Shown here: in pieces, positions 59,259-64,000 of the stretch
Layout of the letters: each line of letters begins with the position of its first letter
Numbering within the stretch: position 1 is the first letter of the stretch
Assembly (NCBI GenBank): GCA_000720375.1
Contig: JOAA01000007.1
Coordinates: 372,001 to 436,000 of the forward strand
Source of the DNA: Rhodococcus rhodnii
GTDB taxonomy: Bacteria > Actinomycetota > Actinomycetes > Mycobacteriales > Pseudonocardiaceae
Length of the DNA stretch: 64,000 nucleotides
Reading direction: 5' to 3'
Made by a program: the position numbers and the translations under genes
Notes under the pieces: generated by a model
Databases searched by the model: none
What the model was told of the DNA's origin: nothing
What the model saw: the letters and a program-made list of their open reading frames with translations, nothing else

Positions 59259-61011
59259 ACTGCCGATGGGCGGCCATTCGCACCGGCGAGTTGGCGACGC
59301 CGTAGCCCGCATAGCCGTCGATGCGTTGCACCACTTCGAAGAAGACGCGTGATCCCAGCATGCGCGTGTAGAAATGAAGGAACTCGCCGTGCTCGTCACG
59401 GTCATAGAGCACTGAGTTCTCGCGCAGTACCGTCAGCCGCTCGGCCGAGAAGTCGAACCGCGCGAGGAGATCGTCGTAGTAGTTGCCTGGGATGTCGAGC
59501 AAGGGCGCGCCGAGCTCGCGCATTGCCTTGGCACTGGCGATGACGTCGTCCGACGTGAAGGCGATGTGCTGCGGCTCGGCGACGGCAGGCGCCCAGTCAC
59601 CGCGGCGCAGGGCGGCCACGTTCAGCGCGATGCGGATCCGTCGATTCCGGTCGGCCGAGGAACGGCTGCGGATCAGTCCGAACGGCGCCGCGAATTCGGC
59701 CTCGGGTTCGGCTTCCAGGCCGAGCGCGGCACGGTAGAACAACGCGATCTGGTCGAAGTCGTCGAACGGCGCGGTCAGTGAGATGTGGTCGATTCCGGTG
59801 ATGCCACACGTGTTCACCAGCGCGGGATCCGCGGGCGTGAAGTCCGCCATCCAGTCGTTCTCGGGACGGCAGAAGACCACACCGACGCCGTCCGGCGCCC
59901 GCACTCCGGGATCGTCGTAGTCCATATCGGACAGACGAGGGGCGAGCAACCGCTCCGCGCGCTGGGCGGCGCCGAGTGGATCGGCAGTCGCCACGCCCAG
60001 TGCGCCGATCCGCACATCCGTGCCGGGACGAATCACGAGCCGGGCGTCACCCTGGTGCCACAGCTGGACAGGGCGGGAATCGTGCTGTCCGGTGTAGACA
60101 AAGCCCATCGCGCCGAGGACTCCCGCTGGATCCGGCGCGGTCAGTTCGACGAACGCGTAACCGTCGGGCGCCGGAACGACCGGCAAGTCGGCGACGCGCA
60201 TCCCCGCCGTTTCCTCTTGCAGGACAAGCAAGGACCGCATGGCGTCGACCGCGGTGCGGGCAGGATCCGATTGCCTGAAGACGTCGTTGAACACTTCCAG
60301 CGACAGCGGACCGGCGTATCCCGTGGCCGCGACCGCTCCGAGAAAGGCACTCAGATCGAAAGCGCCCTGCCCAGGGAACAGCCGGTGGTGCCTGCTCCAC
60401 TGCAGCACGTCCATCCGTAACCGGGGAGCGTCCGCCAGTTGCAGAAAGAAGATCTTCGCGCCGGGGATCACCTTGATCCCGCCGACCTCGCTTCCCTTGG
60501 ACAGCACGTGGAAACTGTCCAGGCACAGCCCGAGCGCGGGGTGGTCAGCGCGTCGGACGATCCGCCACGAATGCTCGTAGGTGTTCACGAACCGGCCCCA
60601 AGCGAGCGCTTCGTACGCGATCCGGATGCCGCGGCCCGCCGCCCTGGCCGCGAGTACGTGCAGTTGCTCGGCGGCAAGGTCGTCATCGTCGACCGCGTCC
60701 GGCGACACCGAGGAGCACACCAGCATGGTGTCCGCGCCGAGGTGAGCCATCACGTCGAACTTGCGCTCGGCCCGGCGCAGGTTCGCCGCGAACACGTCCG
60801 GCGGCACCGCCTCGAAATCACGGAACGGCTGGTACAGGTCGATCGACAGGCCGAGATCGGCACACCGCTGCCGGATCTCACCCGGCGACCACGGCGACAC
60901 GACCAGGTCGTTCTCGAAGATCTCCACACCGTGGAAGCCCGCGCGCGCCGCAGCGGCCAGTTTGTCGTCGAGAGTGCCGGACAAGCAGACCGTCGCGATG
61001 TCCAGACGCAT
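59239..61011 (-). CDS. 3-dehydroshikimate dehydratase fused to a 4-hydroxyphenylpyruvate-dioxygenase-like domain
   Basis: The ATG at 61011 is chosen because GGAGG lies five bases upstream (only two before the ATG at 61014); the product is 590 aa. Residues 1-270 are a xylose-isomerase-like TIM barrel typical of dehydroshikimate dehydratases (QuiC1/AsbF group). Residues about 300-590 are two vicinal-oxygen-chelate repeats like HPPD. The second carries the metal triad G-I-D-H-I-S, P-Q-H-I-A-F and F-F-E-V-V-Q-R. The fused form is known in Pseudomonas and actinomycetes. It turns 3-dehydroshikimate into protocatechuate. Confidence 0.9.
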   Translation of the reverse strand: MRLDIATVCLSGTLDDKLAAAARAGFHGVEIFENDLVVSPWSPGEIRQRCADLGLSIDLYQPFRDFEAVPPDVFAANLRRAERKFDVMAHLGADTMLVCSSVSPDAVDDDDLAAEQLHVLAARAAGRGIRIAYEALAWGRFVNTYEHSWRIVRRADHPALGLCLDSFHVLSKGSEVGGIKVIPGAKIFFLQLADAPRLRMDVLQWSRHHRLFPGQGAFDLSAFLGAVAATGYAGPLSLEVFNDVFRQSDPARTAVDAMRSLLVLQEETAGMRVADLPVVPAPDGYAFVELTAPDPAGVLGAMGFVYTGQHDSRPVQLWHQGDARLVIRPGTDVRIGALGVATADPLGAAQRAERLLAPRLSDMDYDDPGVRAPDGVGVVFCRPENDWMADFTPADPALVNTCGITGIDHISLTAPFDDFDQIALFYRAALGLEAEPEAEFAAPFGLIRSRSSADRNRRIRIALNVAALRRGDWAPAVAEPQHIAFTSDDVIASAKAMRELGAPLLDIPGNYYDDLLARFDFSAERLTVLRENSVLYDRDEHGEFLHFYTRMLGSRVFFEVVQRIDGYAGYGVANSPVRMAAHRQFRLTHG

Positions 61012-61040
61012 CATCGCCTCCCTCGGGAAGTGGGACGCAA

Positions 61041-61063
61041 TGAACGTACCAGATAGTTACTTA
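61041..61063. promoter_or_regulatory. TAACTATCTAGT-type operator 2 (dehydratase/TetR divergent region)
   Basis: The site reads TGAACGTACCAGATAGTTAC... on the + strand, the complement of operator 1 with one mismatch. It lies 27-30 bases before the dehydratase start and about 50 before the TetR start, so it could control both. Confidence 0.8.
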
Positions 61064-61113
61064 GCTCCCGGCTACAGTGAACACACCCGTTCACCACCAC
61101 GAAAGGCGAGTCG

Positions 61114-61746
61114 TTGGCCGCACCGGACCGCGGCCGGGATCCCGACCGGACCCGCGCCGACATCCTCGACGTCGCCACCGCCGAATTCGCCGACAAGGGC
61201 TACGCGGGTGCCCGCGTCGACGAGATCGCCGCACGGATGAGCACCACCAAGCGGATGATCTACTACTACTTCGGCAACAAGGAACAGCTGTACATCGCGG
61301 TGCTGGAGCGCGCGTACACCGGGATCCGGAGCATCGAGCAGGCACTGGACGTCGAGCACCTCGACCCGGTCGACGCCATCCGCCAGCTGGCCGAGCTGAC
61401 GTTCGACCACCACGAGTCGCACCCGGACTTCGTCCGCCTGGTCAGCATCGAGAACATCCACCGCGCCGAGCACATCGCCCGCTCGTCCGTGCTGCCCGGC
61501 CTGGCCAACCCCGCCTTGGACGTCCTGGCCACAATCCTCGAACGAGGCCGGAAGGCCGGCGTCTTCCGCGACGACCTGGACCCACTCGACGTACACATGG
61601 TGATCAGCGCCTTCTGCGTGTTCCGCACGGCCAACCGGCACACCTTCAACGCCATCTTCAAACGGGACATGCTGGACCCGAAACTGCGTGAGCACTACCG
61701 CAAACTGCTCGGCGACCTAGTCCTCGCCCACGTCACCACCCACTAA
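61114..61746 (+). CDS. TetR family regulator of the quinate/shikimate cluster
   Basis: The TTG start has AAAGG seven bases upstream and gives 210 aa. The N-terminal helix-turn-helix is R-A-D-I-L-D-V-A-T-A-E-F-A-D-K-G-Y with T-T-K-R-M-I-Y-Y-Y-F-G-N-K as recognition helix. The C-terminal half is an all-helical ligand domain of the TetR_C type. It is encoded between the dehydratase and transporter genes, and the three identical-core operators in this cluster are its likely targets. The inducer is probably quinate, shikimate or dehydroshikimate (inference). Confidence 0.9.
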   Translation: MAAPDRGRDPDRTRADILDVATAEFADKGYAGARVDEIAARMSTTKRMIYYYFGNKEQLYIAVLERAYTGIRSIEQALDVEHLDPVDAIRQLAELTFDHHESHPDFVRLVSIENIHRAEHIARSSVLPGLANPALDVLATILERGRKAGVFRDDLDPLDVHMVISAFCVFRTANRHTFNAIFKRDMLDPKLREHYRKLLGDLVLAHVTTH

Positions 61747-61752
61747 AAACCC

Positions 61753-62068
61753 GTGTCCACCTTTCCAACACGGTGTGTCCACCATTCCGACACGGTGAGA
61801 TGCACTTTGCCGCACCGAGAGATGCACGTTCCGGTTCACCTCGACGGCCAAGCCTGCGCGTGTCCACCTTTCCAGCACCATGAAACGCACGTTCCGGCAC
61901 CGTGAAACGCACTTTCCAGCACGGTGAAACGCACGTTCCAGCACCGTGAAGTCGCCGGGCAGGCCGGCGAGGGCGATTTCACTGTGCCGGAGTGGTCAAC
62001 TCACGGTGTCGGAGTGGTCAACTCACGGTGCTGGAGTGGTGGACACGGCGTGCTGGAGTGGTGGACAC
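61753..62068. repeat. Field of 22-bp tandem repeats forming a large imperfect inverted repeat
   Basis: Eight direct units of 22 bases start at 61753, 61775, 61797, 61819, 61860, 61882, 61904 and 61926. Their pattern is G-(TGTC or AAAC or AGAT)-CACC/CACG-TTCC-(A/G)(A/G)-CAC-(C/G)GT. Four units in opposite orientation lie at 61981-62002, 62003-62024, 62025-62046 and 62047-62068. Near the middle (61948-61980) GTGAAGTCGCC is mirrored by GGCGATTTCAC, so the whole forms two facing arms. It holds no credible gene. It lies between the TetR and transporter genes. Confidence 0.85.
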
Positions 62069-62112
62069 GGCTTGGGGGGCGGTCTTGACAAGTGCTCGTG
62101 TCCACCTCATCT

Positions 62113-62135
62113 TAATTAACTATCTAGTTCGTACC
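62113..62135. promoter_or_regulatory. TAACTATCTAGT-type operator 3 (transporter gene)
   Basis: TTAACTATCTAGTTCGTAC repeats the core of operators 1 and 2, 45 bases before the transporter start at 62180. The 5' flank differs at a few positions. Confidence 0.8.
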
Positions 62136-62179
62136 TACGCCCCACTGTTTCGCAACGCCGCCCGACAGAGGAGCACGAC

Positions 62180-63529
62180 GTGACACCACCCGCGAGCACG
62201 CACCTGGTGGGCAAACCCAGGCAAGCCGCGATCGCCGCATGGATCGGCAGCGCACTGGAGTACTACGACTTCTTCATCTACGGCACCGCCGCGGCGCTGG
62301 TGTTCAACAAGGTGTTCTTCCCCGCGTCCGATCCGGCCACCGGAACGCTGCTGGCCGTGGCCACGTTCGGCGTCGGCTACGCGGCCCGCCCGGTCGGCGC
62401 GTTCATCCTCGGTCACGTCGGCGACCGTTACGGCCGCAAGAAAGTGCTCGTGTTCACCCTGTTGCTGATGGGCGTCGCGACCTTCCTCGTCGGGTGCCTG
62501 CCCACGTACAACCAGGCAGGGGTGCTGGCACCGGTTCTGCTGGTGGTCTTACGCCTCCTCCAGGGCTTATCGGCGGCAGGCGAGCAGGCGGGCGCCAACT
62601 CCATGACCCTCGAACACGCCCCGGCGAACCGCCGCGCGTATTACACGAGCTTCACCCTCAGCGGCACGCAGGCTGGCCAAATCCTTGCCACAGCGGTCTT
62701 TCTGCCCGTGGCCGCCCTTCCGGAACAGGCCCTGTTGTCCTGGGGATGGCGAATCCCGTTCTGGGCCAGCTTCATCGTCGTCATCGCCGGGTACGTCATC
62801 CGGCGCAAGCTGGACGAAACCCCTGTGTTCGAACGACAGGTCGCCACCGAAGGCGTCGCCAAGCTCCCGGCCGCGGTGCTGTTCCGCGACCACTGGCGGG
62901 ACGTCCTGCGCGTCGTGTTCGCGGCGATCATCGCGTCGGTCAGCACGATCTTCAGCGTCTACGCGCTGAGCTACGCCGTGAACACCGTGCACCTGGACCG
63001 GTCGGCCATGCTGTGGGTCGGAGTGCTGGCCAACGTCGCCGCGCTGATCGCGCTTCCCTTGTGCGCCACGGTCGCTGATCGGATTGGCCGCAAACCGGTC
63101 TTCATCGCCGGGTCCGTTGGCTGCGCCGCGTTGATGTTCGCCTACCTTGGTGCCATCTCGGCTGGAAACTACCCGATGATCTTCCTGGTCGGCATCGTGA
63201 TGTTCGGCGTGGTCTACAGCGCCACCAACGGTATCTGGCCCGCCTTCTACGGCGAGATGTTCACGACCGAGGTCCGGTTGTCCGGCATGGCGATCGGCAC
63301 GCAGATCGGCTTCGCCATCGCGGGTTTCGCGCCGACCATCGCCGCCGCGATCGACGGCTCAGGCTGGATCATCGTCGCGGTGTTCACCGCCGCCCTGTGC
63401 GCCGTCAACATCATCGCCGTCGCCAGCGGGCGCGAGACGTACCACTTGCCTACCGAGGAGCTCGGGCTCAGCCAAGGTGGCCGACAACGGTACGTGGGGT
63501 CAGACGGCCCTTCGCGGGCTCACGGGTGA
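62180..63529 (+). CDS. MHS-family MFS transporter, shikimate/quinate importer candidate
   Basis: The GTG has AGAGGAG (62167-62173) six bases upstream; the product is 449 aa with twelve membrane helices. The metabolite:H+ symporter start A-I-A-A-W-I-G-S-A-L-E-Y-Y-D-F and the loop motif G-H-V-G-D-R-Y-G-R-K-K place it with ShiA/ProP/KgtP-type symporters. Shikimate or quinate is the likely substrate by context. Its operator matches those of the catabolic genes. The 3' end overlaps the opposite-strand gene by 62 bases. Confidence 0.92.
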   Translation: MTPPASTHLVGKPRQAAIAAWIGSALEYYDFFIYGTAAALVFNKVFFPASDPATGTLLAVATFGVGYAARPVGAFILGHVGDRYGRKKVLVFTLLLMGVATFLVGCLPTYNQAGVLAPVLLVVLRLLQGLSAAGEQAGANSMTLEHAPANRRAYYTSFTLSGTQAGQILATAVFLPVAALPEQALLSWGWRIPFWASFIVVIAGYVIRRKLDETPVFERQVATEGVAKLPAAVLFRDHWRDVLRVVFAAIIASVSTIFSVYALSYAVNTVHLDRSAMLWVGVLANVAALIALPLCATVADRIGRKPVFIAGSVGCAALMFAYLGAISAGNYPMIFLVGIVMFGVVYSATNGIWPAFYGEMFTTEVRLSGMAIGTQIGFAIAGFAPTIAAAIDGSGWIIVAVFTAALCAVNIIAVASGRETYHLPTEELGLSQGGRQRYVGSDGPSRAHG

Positions 63530-64000
63530 CGCCGCCCGCCGTGGCCTCCGCGGTCAACGCACCGATGGCGTCCGCGGGACGGTAGATCGTCTCGAGCAGG
63601 GTGTGCTGCTGTAGTTCGGCAACGGTACAACTCCCCCGCCGTGCCAGCTCAGCCAGCAACACCCTGCGCAAGGGCCGAAGCTGCGGCGTGAGCGAGATGT
63701 TGACCGCAGTGCGCTCGGTGTCCAGTGGATCGCGGTAGCGAATCCCAGCGAACTCGTCGACCGCCCACAACTCGTTCTTGAACGTCGCCAGATGTTTGCT
63801 GTCGCCGGTGGCGAACGCCAACAGCTGCGCCCGGCCGTCCTCGGCAACCAGTTCAACGGTGACCATGCATGCCGGGCCTGCCGCACGCAGACGCTCGCGG
63901 TGATCCGCCACATGCTCCGCCGCAGGCAACGCGAGCAGCACCTCACGCGCCTTGCCACGCGCCAGCGACCCGACCAACTGCCACGCGTCCTGTTCGGTGA
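63468..64000 (-). CDS. Unrecognised protein, 5' end outside window
   Basis: The frame is open to the right window edge (T-E-Q-D-A-W-Q-L-V-G-S) and ends at 63468 inside the transporter gene's 3' end. The visible 176 residues include L-L-A-F-A-T-G-D-S-K-H-L-A-T-F-K-N-E-L-W and a helical tail with A-V-N-I-S-L-T-P-Q-L followed by a winged-helix-like segment (A-E-L-A-R-R-G-S-C-T-V-A-E-L). This resembles the end of three-Cys-motif partner (TcmP) proteins, but I am not sure. No start can be judged. Confidence 0.55.
   Translation of the reverse strand, partial: TEQDAWQLVGSLARGKAREVLLALPAAEHVADHRERLRAAGPACMVTVELVAEDGRAQLLAFATGDSKHLATFKNELWAVDEFAGIRYRDPLDTERTAVNISLTPQLRPLRRVLLAELARRGSCTVAELQQHTLLETIYRPADAIGALTAEATAGGVTREPAKGRLTPRTVVGHLG

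Noticed and set aside
61717..61944. Small minus-strand protein gene in the repeat field
   Set aside because: The frame is a translation of the 22-bp repeats, with Cys/Arg/Trp-rich periodic composition and no ribosome site. It is most likely non-coding.
61753..62068. CRISPR array
   Set aside because: The 22-bp units are contiguous and degenerate with no unique spacers of constant length, and no cas gene is present.
1..64000. Insertion sequences, transposases, integrases, prophage or attachment sites
   Set aside because: No transposase or integrase motif, terminal inverted repeats or tRNA-adjacent direct repeats were seen.
1..64000. tRNA or rRNA genes
   Set aside because: No cloverleaf with a GTTCGA-type T loop and paired acceptor, and no rRNA-like segment, was found on reading both strands. 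A dedicated search could still find one.

Overview
The window is high-GC actinomycete DNA. Genes are densely packed with many ATGA/GTGA overlaps. There are GTG and TTG starts, many secreted multi-domain polysaccharide-active proteins with C-terminal ricin-type (CBM13) modules, FadR-type GntR, LacI and TetR regulators, and an ECF sigma factor with an NTF2-like tail. The gene style fits Pseudonocardiales (Lentzea/Saccharothrix/Kibdelosporangium type), but that placement is an inference and nothing in the window is diagnostic. No rRNA, tRNA, CRISPR array or intact mobile element was seen.

Layout. (1) 1-13.8 kb: a carbohydrate-scavenging region. Two tandem CBM13 proteins (one cut by the window edge, one a CE1-like esterase) face a six-gene leftward operon: sugar-binding lipoprotein, two ABC permeases, an unrecognised 630-aa cytoplasmic protein, a secreted beta-helix (GH141-like) protein and a ThuA/PQQ-dehydrogenase/PKD/CBM13 protein. 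A divergent GntR regulator lies at the operon head. (2) 13.8-28.9 kb: regulatory and stress genes. These are a DJ-1/PfpI protein with a second GntR, a DHFR-like reductase, quinone reductases, a SigG-like sigma factor, a DrrAB-type exporter preceded by a 25-codon leader ORF, a DUF2089/SHOCT module, a two-component system divergent to a CPBP protease plus MacB/FtsX-type ABC exporter, a Crp/YciI pair, and two decayed gene fragments. (3) 28.9-41.9 kb: glucose-dehydrogenase-like enzyme, GH84, GH43-CBM42, a PcRGLX/YetA-like putative rhamnogalacturonan lyase, a broken rhamnogalacturonan acetylesterase, a Gfo/Idh oxidoreductase, a second two-component system, DUF2306 and an MDR oxidoreductase. (4) 41.9-56.7 kb: a locus that reads as xyloglucan and cellulose utilisation. 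It has GH3, a LacI regulator, and an operon of ABC importer, GH31 alpha-xylosidase-like and GH35 beta-galactosidase genes. A secreted GH12 endoglucanase and an AA10 LPMO lie alongside. (5) 56.8-63.5 kb: a beta-propeller/PKD protein, then a quinate/shikimate catabolic cluster (AroE-like dehydrogenase, dehydroshikimate dehydratase fused to an HPPD-like domain, TetR, MHS-family importer). (6) At the right edge, the 3' part of an unrecognised gene.

Regulatory reading. The same 12-bp palindrome GTTAGCGCTAAC lies upstream of the importer operon (54.06 kb) and of the GH43 gene (32.43 kb). Related GCGC-centred palindromes lie upstream of the PcRGLX-like gene, the GH12 gene and the LPMO gene, where it is a CebR-box-like TGGGAGCGCTCCCA. 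This suggests a LacI-family-controlled plant cell-wall regulon. A separate operator, core TAACTATCTAGT, occurs three times, once at each promoter region of the quinate/shikimate cluster, and is probably bound by its TetR protein. Other unusual structures are a 22-bp tandem repeat field arranged as a giant inverted repeat between the TetR and transporter genes, a perfect 44-bp palindrome between convergent genes at 1.84 kb, and a 14-bp-arm inverted repeat over the start codon of the sigma factor.
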